This document shows positions 17,957 to 25,954 of a DNA stretch of 64,000 bases, piece after piece. The stretch is from Clostridium sp. Ade.TY (lineage in GTDB: Bacteria > Bacillota > Clostridia > Clostridiales > Clostridiaceae): positions 62,001 through 126,000 of the forward strand of contig NZ_AVSV01000002.1 of NCBI RefSeq assembly GCF_000498355.1, read 5' to 3'. The stretch's first letter is position 1. Every line of letters begins with the position of its first letter. The notes beneath the pieces are model-generated. The model ran no database searches. It saw nothing but the letters and a program-made list of their open reading frames with translations, and was not told where the DNA came from. The translations under genes were made by a program, and so were the position numbers.

Positions 17957-19429
17957 CTATCTAATACATAAGCCATCTTTTAATACACATCTTCTACTTT
18001 TAGTAAATGTTCTTGCTGAACTTAATCCTTCACCAGTTTTACTTGCAATAGTAAATGTTGTAAAACCTTCTGCTTCAAATCCTATTGCTGAATATGAAGG
18101 TGCATTTTTTACAAAAATAGCAGTATCAACAGCTTTTGCAAATCTAGTTAAATTATCTACATTTCTTGAATGCATATGAGCTGAATGCCTATTTCCATGT
18201 TCAAGTTTAACTGCAATTTCTATACCTTCATCTAAATCTTTAACTCGTAAAACTCCAAGTATTGGCATCATAAGTTCTTCTTGTATAAGTAAATCATCAT
18301 AACTTCCTTCAAATACAATGCACCTTATTGAATCATCAACATCTATTGATAAATTATCTAAAATTACTTTTGCATCCTTTCCCACAAAATCTCTATTTAA
18401 TATTCTCTTTCCATTTTTATTTATAAGAACTAGTTCTTCTAATTTTTTTATAATTGACTTATCTTTTATAACATATGCTCCAAATAAAGCCATATTTTCT
18501 ATTAGTTCATCACATACCTCATTAACTACAACTACTTCTTTTTCAGCTATACATGGTAAATTATTATCAAAAGTTGCCCCATCTAATATATCTTTGGCAG
18601 CTTTCTTAATATCTGCTGTTTCATCAACTAAAACTGGTGGATTTCCAGCCCCTGCACCTATTGCTCTTTTTCCACTTGATAATGCCTGATGTACAACTCC
18701 AGGACCTCCTGTTGCTGAAATTAATGTAATGTCCTTATGTTTCATTAAATCAGTTGTATTTTCTATACTTGGTTCTTTAAAAGATACAACTATATTTTCA
18801 GGTCCTCCAGCTTCAACAGATGCTTCATTAATAAGTTTTACTGCAAAACTTGAGCAATTTTTGGCTCCAGGATGTGGTGCAAATACAACAGTATTTCCTC
18901 CAGCAATCATTCCAATCGAATTACAAAACACTGTCGCTGTTGGATTAGTTGATGGTGTAATAGCTGCAATAACGCCAAAAGCTCCATTTTCTATTAATGT
19001 AAGACCTGAATCCCCACTCCAAGCAGTTGTAACTATGTCTTCTGTTCCTGGAGTTTTTTCTGCAACTAATACATGTTTTAGAACTTTATGTTCATATCTT
19101 CCCATTCCAGTTTCTTCAACAGCCATTTTAGATATTTTTTCTGAATAATCAAGGCACTTCTTTCTAATATTTTCTATTATTTTTTCTCTATCTTTTATAG
19201 TTAAATTTTTTAATTTCTCATAAGCATTTTTAGCTGCATTTACCGCATCATTAGCATTATCGAATAAATATTTTTCATGTGATTCTTTATTCTTGCATTT
19301 GCAACTACCAGATTTTTTGCAATTTCCTTTGCAATTATGCTTTTCTCCATTTTCTATAATATCTTTAGTAGTTATTTCTCTTATTACTCTTTTTACTATC
19401 TCTTCTAAAATTATTTCATTATCTTCCAC
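17957..19429 (-). CDS. pduP: CoA-acylating propionaldehyde dehydrogenase PduP
   Basis: It oxidises propanal to propionyl-CoA with NAD. The 490-residue protein begins with the encapsulation helix EIILEEIVKRVIREITTK (5-22). A Cys/Lys-rich linker follows (Cys33, 37, 43, 45 within HNCKGNCKKSGSCKCKN), then the ALDH domain with catalytic Cys in NNLPCIAEKE. The start is GTG at 19429, seven bases after GAGGGGG, overlapping the end of the upstream heme-binding-like gene by 19 bases. The cysteine cluster is unusual for PduP. Confidence 0.93.
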   Translation of the reverse strand: MEDNEIILEEIVKRVIREITTKDIIENGEKHNCKGNCKKSGSCKCKNKESHEKYLFDNANDAVNAAKNAYEKLKNLTIKDREKIIENIRKKCLDYSEKISKMAVEETGMGRYEHKVLKHVLVAEKTPGTEDIVTTAWSGDSGLTLIENGAFGVIAAITPSTNPTATVFCNSIGMIAGGNTVVFAPHPGAKNCSSFAVKLINEASVEAGGPENIVVSFKEPSIENTTDLMKHKDITLISATGGPGVVHQALSSGKRAIGAGAGNPPVLVDETADIKKAAKDILDGATFDNNLPCIAEKEVVVVNEVCDELIENMALFGAYVIKDKSIIKKLEELVLINKNGKRILNRDFVGKDAKVILDNLSIDVDDSIRCIVFEGSYDDLLIQEELMMPILGVLRVKDLDEGIEIAVKLEHGNRHSAHMHSRNVDNLTRFAKAVDTAIFVKNAPSYSAIGFEAEGFTTFTIASKTGEGLSSARTFTKSRRCVLKDGLCIR

Positions 19430-19851
19430 TGAATTACCCCCTCGCAAATATTTTTCCCAAATAAAGCTAGCTTGTTATCATACTCCGCACTTCCCCCACT
19501 TACTCCTATAGCTCCAACTATTTTTCCACTTTGATTTATAGGAAATCCTCCAGGAAATGCCACTATTTTATTATTATTTGTATTATTTATTCCAAAAAGT
19601 TCACCATCATCTATAGATAAAGCTTTTAAATCCTCAGTAGCTATTCTAATAGTAGCTGAAGTAAAAGCTTTATTTATAGCAATATCCAAGCTAGCTGGAA
19701 GTGCTCCATCCATAAAGTGTACTGCTATAATACTTCCCCATTCATTACATATAGCAATAACTACTGGAATCCCTTCATTTTTGGCTAAATTCTCAACTTC
19801 TTCAATAACCTTTTTTGATAATTCTAAATTTAAAAAGTTTATTTTATCCAT
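19411..19851 (-). CDS. HbpS/GlcG-like protein (PduO C-terminal domain type)
   Basis: This 146-residue protein matches the family found as the C-terminal domain of PduO, as GlcG and as heme-binding HbpS. Typical segments are MDGALPASLDIAINKAF and FPGGFPI...GAIGVSGG. The adenosyltransferase N-terminal domain of PduO is absent. The ATG at 19851 has AAAGGGTG upstream; the GTG three codons earlier lies in that site. In PDU loci it may bind heme or a corrinoid, but its role is unsettled. Confidence 0.85.
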   Translation of the reverse strand: MDKINFLNLELSKKVIEEVENLAKNEGIPVVIAICNEWGSIIAVHFMDGALPASLDIAINKAFTSATIRIATEDLKALSIDDGELFGINNTNNNKIVAFPGGFPINQSGKIVGAIGVSGGSAEYDNKLALFGKNICEGVIQWKIMK

Positions 19852-19911
19852 AAAAATCACCCTTTAACAAAAGGCCTTTTATGTATCTACCTACATAAAA
19901 TCCAAATATTT

Positions 19912-20304
19912 TCATTTTTTAAGTATCCCTCTCCTTTTATAAACCTTTAAAGCATCCATTATAAGTTCACTACACTTCATTGCATTATACTTTTCTTTTA
20001 ATTCATTTGCTTTCTTTAAAAGTTCTAACTCTGTACTTCTATAAGGCCTTAACATATTATATATTTTGAGTAATTCATCATCTGGAATACTAACAAGTTC
20101 TGATGCTCTTTTTAGATTTTCCCCTAATTGTTCTCTTCCAGATTGTTCTGCAATTTTTCCTTGAAGTAATAATATTTCTTTTGATATTTTTATATCTTCA
20201 CCTGTTACATTTCCATTTATTACTTCATCTATAGTTATCTCTTCTAGCCTTTTTCCACTTTTACTCTTTATTTCTAAGTCACTTTGACTTAATGGATATA
20301 TCAT
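19912..20304 (-). CDS. pduE: Propanediol dehydratase small subunit PduE
   Basis: This is the 130-residue small subunit of B12-dependent diol dehydratase, recognisable by the LSQSDLEIKSKSGKRLEEITI start and MLRPYRSTELELLKKA. It is shorter than the Salmonella subunit and lacks an N-terminal targeting helix, so targeting would rest on PduD. ATGA overlap with pduD indicates coupled translation and equal stoichiometry. Confidence 0.93.
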   Translation of the reverse strand: MIYPLSQSDLEIKSKSGKRLEEITIDEVINGNVTGEDIKISKEILLLQGKIAEQSGREQLGENLKRASELVSIPDDELLKIYNMLRPYRSTELELLKKANELKEKYNAMKCSELIMDALKVYKRRGILKK

Positions 20305-20879
20305 ATAAACTCCTCCAAATTTACATAAATAGAACTTTTATCCCTTAAAACCTTTTCAGTATCTTTAATATGAAGAAGGGCTGCCTTTACTTGATATTTA
20401 GGTCTTATCATACAATCACTTTTTACTTTTATAGGTATTGGATTTTGATTTTTTGCATATTTAGCTGCATTTTTCCCTATACTTCTATAAGTCTTTAAAT
20501 CTATAAGTGGAGCTTGAGGAAATAATTCTAAATTGCTTAATGGATATAAGTCTTTCTGATGTATTAATATAGTTCCTTTAGCTTGTATTCCTATTCCTAT
20601 TCCTGAACCACTTTCTAATGCAGCTTCTTTCCCTATAAAAGCTACATCAGCAGTTTTAAAAACTCTTATAATCCTTGATTTTAGACCTTCTTCTTCAATA
20701 CCTAAAACAATTTCTTTTATTACATCTCTGTGAGATAATCCATTTAATGTGAATTTAACTTCTTCATTAAATGTTGGGCTTATTCCAATAATAACCTCAT
20801 CTTTAATCTCTTCATTTAAATTTTCTATCTTTTTTAATACCCTTTTTGTTATTTCTTTTATTAATAAATCTTCATTCAT
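20301..20879 (-). CDS. pduD: Propanediol dehydratase medium subunit PduD
   Basis: This 192-residue medium subunit contributes to coenzyme B12 and subunit contacts. The N-terminal amphipathic helix DLLIKEITKRVLKKIENL (4-21) is the probable encapsulation peptide of the whole dehydratase. EIVLGIEEEGLKSRIIRV and GSGIGIGIQAKGTILIHQ are family blocks. AGGAGG precedes the ATG, and the stop overlaps the pduE start. Confidence 0.94.
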   Translation of the reverse strand: MNEDLLIKEITKRVLKKIENLNEEIKDEVIIGISPTFNEEVKFTLNGLSHRDVIKEIVLGIEEEGLKSRIIRVFKTADVAFIGKEAALESGSGIGIGIQAKGTILIHQKDLYPLSNLELFPQAPLIDLKTYRSIGKNAAKYAKNQNPIPIKVKSDCMIRPKYQVKAALLHIKDTEKVLRDKSSIYVNLEEFI

Positions 20880-20898
20880 AACTTTTACCTCCTAATCC

Positions 20899-22560
20899 TT
20901 AATAGGAGTATTTATCTATTAAATTATTTATATTTTTAACCTTTTCCCACTCTTTCCCCTCTAACCTATATCCTGTTCCAGGACCTAAATAATCATTTTT
21001 ATTATTTATTGCAGATATAACATTAAATTCATCATCTAATATAGCTGATGTTTGAAGATAATCGCCTGAAACTCTCTGCTTTAACATTTCTAAAATATCT
21101 TCTCCCACATCCTTATGACCTGCATTTATGAGTGCCTTTACTATGTCAATACCAGTTATTCCTCTTTTCATTAAATCTTCTATAGCTTCAAAATCTTTTA
21201 TTACATCTCTATCTAAAACGTCCTTGCTTCCATGTGCATAAGTTACCTTTAAAACTTCTTCATCAGTTATGTTTGATAAATTAAGTTCTCTAAAAACCCC
21301 TTGTATTGCTTTTGCAGCCTTATACCTAACCTTTATAACCTCATCTTCTTTTACAGGTCTAAGACCACCATCCACTTTCAAATCCCTTTGAAGGACATTA
21401 TAATCATCAAAATCTTCCGCATCAAAATTAGAACCTGCAAACATATTATCGTAATTTGGAGTTCCGCTATAACCTGAAAATATAAAATCTGTTCCAGGTA
21501 AAAACTGCATTAAAAGTCTTGCAGTTCTTCTTATATCTGAATGTGAAAATGTTTGATCATTTGATGATGCAACTTCTAAATCAAGCATTGCCGCAATCAA
21601 ATTTTCTGCTAATACTGCTCTTATTCCAGATGGTACAGATGATGTAATCCCAATACAACTTACTGCTCCATTTTGAATTCCTTGTGATCCAGCTCCTTTT
21701 GTAACCATTAAGCACCTAGTCTCTAAATAAAGCATTGATTTCTTCTCAGCTTCTCCCATAAGAATTTCCGATCCTGTACCTGATGTAAACCTTGTTTTTA
21801 AACCTCTTGATGCATATGCAGAATTTAAAAATGCTTTAGAATATGGAGTATCATCACCATCTAAAAATACACTTTCAGTTCCATATACAGACATTGTTTC
21901 TGCATATGTTGTAAAACCTCTAAGTCCAAGTTCAAGTTCTGTAGCCTCTTCCACAGCACATTGAGTTAAAACACCTCTCTTACCTATTTGAGAACCAATT
22001 AAAAGTGAAATAGCATTAAAAGGAGCATACCTTACAATTCCAACTGTTGTTTCTTCCTCTCTAAACCCTCTAAGAGCACATTCTGCTGCATCTGCTGCAA
22101 TTAAAATAGGATTATCCTTTAAATTTGTTATATGAGTTTGATTTGCAGGAGTTCTCCTTGCTCTCAACTTTTGCATACTCATCATCATTTCAACAACATT
22201 TAAATTATTTATTATTTCAATAATTTTTGCTGGAGTAAATCCTTTCGCTATTTTTACTATTGCTTCTCTGGGTGTTTTTATATCAACCATAATTCTTGCA
22301 AATTCTAAAGAATCTACATTTATAACTTCCTTTGCCATATTTTTATCTATACAATAATCCGCGATAAAATAATCTATAAAGTCAAATTCTTCTCTAACTT
22401 TACCATCTAATTCTATAACTTTATTATCCTTAATCTTTATAGAAGGCTTTGGATCAAAAGGGCTTTTCATTGCTGTAAAGCCCTTTTCTGGCCATTCCTT
22501 CATAAAAACATCATTATTAATAGGCCTATTTCTTAAAGTTTCAAATCTTTTGGATTTCAT
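20899..22560 (-). CDS. pduC: B12-dependent propanediol dehydratase large subunit PduC
   Basis: This catalytic subunit dehydrates 1,2-propanediol to propanal through an adenosylcobalamin radical. It has 553 residues, normal for diol dehydratase. Recognised blocks include KRFETLRNRPINNDVF at the N-terminus, MQKLRARRTPANQ, FTSGTGSEILMG and FSGYSGTPNYDNMFAGSN. It is not a glycyl-radical dehydratase: there is no C-terminal glycyl loop or activase here. The start is only 3 bases after fucA with no good ribosome site nearby, so translation is probably coupled. Confidence 0.96.
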   Translation of the reverse strand: MKSKRFETLRNRPINNDVFMKEWPEKGFTAMKSPFDPKPSIKIKDNKVIELDGKVREEFDFIDYFIADYCIDKNMAKEVINVDSLEFARIMVDIKTPREAIVKIAKGFTPAKIIEIINNLNVVEMMMSMQKLRARRTPANQTHITNLKDNPILIAADAAECALRGFREEETTVGIVRYAPFNAISLLIGSQIGKRGVLTQCAVEEATELELGLRGFTTYAETMSVYGTESVFLDGDDTPYSKAFLNSAYASRGLKTRFTSGTGSEILMGEAEKKSMLYLETRCLMVTKGAGSQGIQNGAVSCIGITSSVPSGIRAVLAENLIAAMLDLEVASSNDQTFSHSDIRRTARLLMQFLPGTDFIFSGYSGTPNYDNMFAGSNFDAEDFDDYNVLQRDLKVDGGLRPVKEDEVIKVRYKAAKAIQGVFRELNLSNITDEEVLKVTYAHGSKDVLDRDVIKDFEAIEDLMKRGITGIDIVKALINAGHKDVGEDILEMLKQRVSGDYLQTSAILDDEFNVISAINNKNDYLGPGTGYRLEGKEWEKVKNINNLIDKYSY

Positions 22561-22562
22561 AC

Positions 22563-23360
22563 TTATTTAATTGATCCTAATATTTTACTTGTAACTTCTT
22601 TAACTATTTTTTCTACGATATCATTATTTAAAGTAGCTTCTTTTTCTGATAAATTATTTGAATTATATTTACAATTTCCATCTTCGTTACAACATAATCC
22701 AGGATGTTTTCCTATTAAATTCATTCCCTTTCTTATATCTAATAATTTATCAATTTGATTATTATTTAAAACTTGAGGTTCACCAATCTGACTTGATATA
22801 AACATAAGTTTTGCATAAAATTCTAATGATTCCATTTTAAAATAAGCTGACATAAGATCTGGTCCATAAGTTAATGCTCCATGATTTTCTAATAAAACAG
22901 CATCATAACATTGAAGATATTTAGCAACTGCATCTGGTATTTCTTCTGTAGATGGTGTTCCATATTCAGCTATTGGTACATTTCCAAGAGCAATTACAGC
23001 CTCTGGCATTATTGCCTTATCTAACGGAATTCCAGCAATTGCATAGCTAGTCCCATATGGTGGATGAGCATGAACTACTGATTTAACATCTGGTCTTTCT
23101 TTATATACTCTTAAATGCATTTTAACTTCTGAAGAAGGTTTAAATTTTCCATTTGAACTAAGTACATTTCCATCCATATCAACCTTACAAATCATATCTG
23201 TAGTCATATACCCTTTTGAAACACCAGTTGGTGTGCAAAGTACTTCTTTTTCATTTATTCTAACTGATACATTTCCATCATTTGCTGCAACGAAACCATT
23301 ATTATAAATTCTCTTTCCAATTTCACAAATTTGTTTTTTTATTTCATATTCTGATATCAT
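22563..23360 (-). CDS. fucA: L-fuculose-1-phosphate aldolase with C-terminal encapsulation peptide
   Basis: It cleaves fuculose-1-phosphate into DHAP and L-lactaldehyde. Class II aldolase/adducin fold with the zinc His pair HAHPP and the third His in LENHGALTYG. The 265-residue protein has about 50 residues beyond the ordinary 215-residue FucA: a Cys-containing linker (GLCCNEDGNCKYN) and then the amphipathic helix NDIVEKIVKEVTSKILGSI (about 246-264), closely like the N-terminal cargo helices of its operon partners. The ATG at 23360 has GGGGG seven bases upstream; an upstream ATG lacks a site. It is first in the BMC operon. Confidence 0.93.
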   Translation of the reverse strand: MISEYEIKKQICEIGKRIYNNGFVAANDGNVSVRINEKEVLCTPTGVSKGYMTTDMICKVDMDGNVLSSNGKFKPSSEVKMHLRVYKERPDVKSVVHAHPPYGTSYAIAGIPLDKAIMPEAVIALGNVPIAEYGTPSTEEIPDAVAKYLQCYDAVLLENHGALTYGPDLMSAYFKMESLEFYAKLMFISSQIGEPQVLNNNQIDKLLDIRKGMNLIGKHPGLCCNEDGNCKYNSNNLSEKEATLNNDIVEKIVKEVTSKILGSIK

Positions 23361-23419
23361 AAATAATCCCCCTACCCATTTCATTTTTACTTATCTTTAT
23401 TTTTCTTTTTTCTTTCCTA

Positions 23420-23448
23420 ATTTTACCATTTAATTTCTTTATTGTCAA
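23420..23448 (-). promoter_or_regulatory. Promoter of the fucA-pdu operon
   Basis: On the minus strand a perfect TTGACA (23443-23448) and TAAAAT (23420-23425) are separated by 17 bases, making it one of the strongest promoters in the window. It drives some 11 kb of co-directional genes. Confidence 0.85.
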
Positions 23449-23457
23449 TATATGGTA
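23424..23457. promoter_or_regulatory. Inverted repeat over the fucA promoter, candidate operator
   Basis: TACCAT (23424-23429) and ATGGTA (23452-23457) flank the -10/-35 region. The minus-strand sequence TACCATATATTG (23457-23446) recurs as TACCATATTTTG in the fucU promoter (31953-31964). The DeoR-family protein at 23557 is the obvious candidate to bind here. Confidence 0.4.
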
Positions 23458-23522
23458 TTTATTTATTTGTTATTTTTTTGTTTTATCTTTTATTTTAAAA
23501 AGATAAATTTTATATAAACTAT

Positions 23523-23554
23523 AAAAAGAGTTTGCTATATAGCAAACTCTTTTT
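23523..23554 (-). terminator. Terminator after the DeoR regulator gene
   Basis: AAAAAGAGTTTGCT pairs with AGCAAACTCTTTTT around ATAT. It separates fucK-regulator from the fucA-pdu operon, which then restarts from its own promoter. Confidence 0.9.
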
Positions 23555-23556
23555 AA

Positions 23557-24321
23557 TTAACATACTATTAACTCTATTTTGTTATTTTTTAAAACTTTTT
23601 TCCATTTATCATTTACATCTTTGTCTGTATATATATAATCTATATCTTCAAATCCAACTATATTAACAAAAGAACTTCTATCAAATTTTATGGAATCCAC
23701 TACTAATATTACTTTACTTGCTGAATTAACCATTGTTTTTTTCACTTCAGCCTCTTCTTCATTAGAATCCATAACCCCTCTTTCAATATCTATTCCTTTA
23801 CAACATATAATTGCCTTGTTTACGTAATAATTTTTTATTATAGCTTCCGCCCATTTTCCATTAAAGGATTTAGATGATTCTCTAAATACTCCCCCAGCTA
23901 ATATAAGTTTTACATTTTTATAATCTTGAAAATCTGTTATAACCTTTAATGAATTAGTTATTAATGTGACTCTTTTATTACTCTTTCTTAAACACTTTGC
24001 TACATAATAGGCTGTTGATGATGAATCAAGCATTATTGTATCACCATCTTTAATTTCTTCTTCAACTCTCTCTGCTATATTCATTTTTCCATCTTTATTT
24101 ATTACCTCTCTCATATCTAAAGGCATATCAACATTTGTTCCTTCATTAACTATAGCTCCACCATAAGTTCTTTTTAATATTCCTTGCTCTTCTAATTTTT
24201 CAAGATCTCTTCTTATAGTTTCTTCAGTTACAGAAAATTTATTAGATAATTCCTGAACTAAAACTTTTTTTTCTTCTTGAATTTGCATTACAATTTTATG
24301 CCTTCTTTCAACGGCTAACAA
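23557..24321 (-). CDS. DeoR-family regulator, probable fucose regulator
   Basis: This 254-residue DeoR regulator has an N-terminal winged helix (LVQELSNKFSVTEETIRRDL) and a C-terminal sugar-phosphate-binding DeoRC domain. The TTG at 24321, six bases after GGAGGTG, gives the usual MLAxERR start; an ATG eight codons upstream lacks a site. It lies between fucK and fucA, so control of the fucose regulon is likely. The effector is probably a phosphorylated intermediate such as fuculose-1-phosphate, as for other DeoR proteins. Confidence 0.88.
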   Translation of the reverse strand: MLAVERRHKIVMQIQEEKKVLVQELSNKFSVTEETIRRDLEKLEEQGILKRTYGGAIVNEGTNVDMPLDMREVINKDGKMNIAERVEEEIKDGDTIMLDSSSTAYYVAKCLRKSNKRVTLITNSLKVITDFQDYKNVKLILAGGVFRESSKSFNGKWAEAIIKNYYVNKAIICCKGIDIERGVMDSNEEEAEVKKTMVNSASKVILVVDSIKFDRSSFVNIVGFEDIDYIYTDKDVNDKWKKVLKNNKIELIVC

Positions 24322-24354
24322 ATTTTTCACCTCCGCTATGCTCATATATTCTAT

Positions 24355-25770
24355 TTAAATAGAATACATTTCTTCATTAAATGACCTCTCAATAATCTTT
24401 CTTCCTTCTTGTATTGATGAAATCTCTCCACAAGCTATACATTGCATTATAATATTACCAATTACAGCAGCTTCAATTGGCCCAGCTATAACTTTTTTGC
24501 CAGTTTTTTTTGCTGTAAGTTCACTTAAATATTTATCTTTAATTCCACCACCCACAATATTAATCCTTTCTATTTCATAACCTAATAAACTTTCTAAATC
24601 ACGTATAGTATCCTTATACTCTTTAGTTAACCCATTATAAACAGCTATTGAAAGCTCACCTAATTCTCCTGGAATTCCTTGTCCATTTTTTTCACAATAT
24701 TTTTGTATTGATTTAATCATATTTTTAGTATTCATAAACTCTGAATCATTAGTATTCACTATAAACTTTTTATTTTCATGTTTTTTAGCTTCTCTTATTA
24801 TATCTGGAAAATCTATATTTTCATGAAATTCACACCAATTTTTCTTAAGCTGTTGAAGTAACCATAATCCATTAATATTTTTTAAAACTCTAACTTTATT
24901 AAATGCTCCGCCTTCATTAGTAAAATTCCAATTTAAAGCATCTCTCGTCTTAAATTGAATATTACTTTCAACTCCCAATAAAGACCATGTACCAGAACTT
25001 AAATATGCAGTTTTTTCATCTTTCAATGGAGCTCCCATTACAGCTGATGCTGTATCATGTCCCCCTACTGCTATTACTGGTATATTGTAAGAAAGTCCTG
25101 TTTCCTCTAACACTTCTTCAGTTAAGTAACCATATATTTCTCCTGGATTTATTATTTTATTGAATATTTTTTTTGGAATATCAAGTTTATCAATAAGCTC
25201 ATAATCCCACTCTTTATTGTTAATATTTAATAATGCTGATGTAGATGCTATTGTAAATTCATTTTTCATTTCGCCAGTTAAATAATATGCAAATAAATCT
25301 GGCATAAATAATAGTGAATAACTACTTTCTAAAATTTCTTTTCTATACTTCTTATCTGCTACAAGCTGAAAACAAGTATTAAATACATTATTTGATATTC
25401 CATTTCTTAAATATAAATTATCTAAGCTTATAAATTTTTCTGTTTCTTTCATTCCATAATAATTTCTTTTGTCTCTATAATGCATAGGCATTCCAATTAG
25501 ATTTCCATTTTTATCAATTAGTCCAAAATCCACCCCCCAAGTATCTATACCTATACCATCAATTTTTTTATTCATTACAGAAACTTTCTTTAAAGCGTTT
25601 TTTAATTCATTAAACAATCTTGGAAAATCCCAAACATATTTACCGCCTAAAAACACCGGTTCATTTGGAAATCTATATATTTCTTCTAATTTTAAATTTC
25701 CATTAATAAATTCTGCTATTATAGCTCTTCCTGATGATGCTCCAAAATCAAAAGCTAAAAAATTACTCAA
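24355..25770 (-). CDS. fucK: L-fuculokinase (rhamnulokinase-like FGGY kinase)
   Basis: It phosphorylates L-fuculose to fuculose-1-phosphate. The 471-residue FGGY kinase begins FLAFDFGASSGRAII, has GIGIDTWGVDFG and the C-terminal NIVGGGIKDKYLS motif. By sequence it is closest to the rhamnulokinase branch, but FucI, FucA and FucU nearby make fuculose the likely substrate; dual use is possible. The start is TTG at 25770, seven bases after GGAGG; upstream ATGs lack a ribosome site. It is divergent from fucI. Confidence 0.87.
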   Translation of the reverse strand: MSNFLAFDFGASSGRAIIAEFINGNLKLEEIYRFPNEPVFLGGKYVWDFPRLFNELKNALKKVSVMNKKIDGIGIDTWGVDFGLIDKNGNLIGMPMHYRDKRNYYGMKETEKFISLDNLYLRNGISNNVFNTCFQLVADKKYRKEILESSYSLLFMPDLFAYYLTGEMKNEFTIASTSALLNINNKEWDYELIDKLDIPKKIFNKIINPGEIYGYLTEEVLEETGLSYNIPVIAVGGHDTASAVMGAPLKDEKTAYLSSGTWSLLGVESNIQFKTRDALNWNFTNEGGAFNKVRVLKNINGLWLLQQLKKNWCEFHENIDFPDIIREAKKHENKKFIVNTNDSEFMNTKNMIKSIQKYCEKNGQGIPGELGELSIAVYNGLTKEYKDTIRDLESLLGYEIERINIVGGGIKDKYLSELTAKKTGKKVIAGPIEAAVIGNIIMQCIACGEISSIQEGRKIIERSFNEEMYSI

Positions 25771-25882
25771 AAATCTCCCTCCTCTATTCATTTTACATTT
25801 TTTGGTAATTATATAATACAACATAAATCAAATACAAACAACATATTCAAAAGATTTTTTGGAAAACTTTTACATTATTCCA

Positions 25883-25911
25883 TTGACTTGTCTTTTGTTT
25901 CATTATAAAAT
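25883..25911 (+). promoter_or_regulatory. Promoter of fucI
   Basis: TTGACT (25883-25888) and TAAAAT (25906-25911) are separated by 17 bases, with the ATG at 25955 preceded by GGGGGTG. The 184-base fucK-fucI gap must also hold the fucK promoter, which I could not place. Confidence 0.75.
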
Positions 25912-25954
25912 TATATTGTAAAATATTGGGAATAAAACTTTTTGGGGGTGCTTT

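Noticed and set aside
20899-22560. Glycyl-radical propanediol dehydratase
   Set aside because: The protein matches B12-dependent PduC, followed by PduD and PduE, and no activase is present.
24355-25770. Rhamnose rather than fucose pathway, because the kinase is rhamnulokinase-like
   Set aside because: FucI, FucA and FucU are present; no rhamnose isomerase or RhaM was seen.
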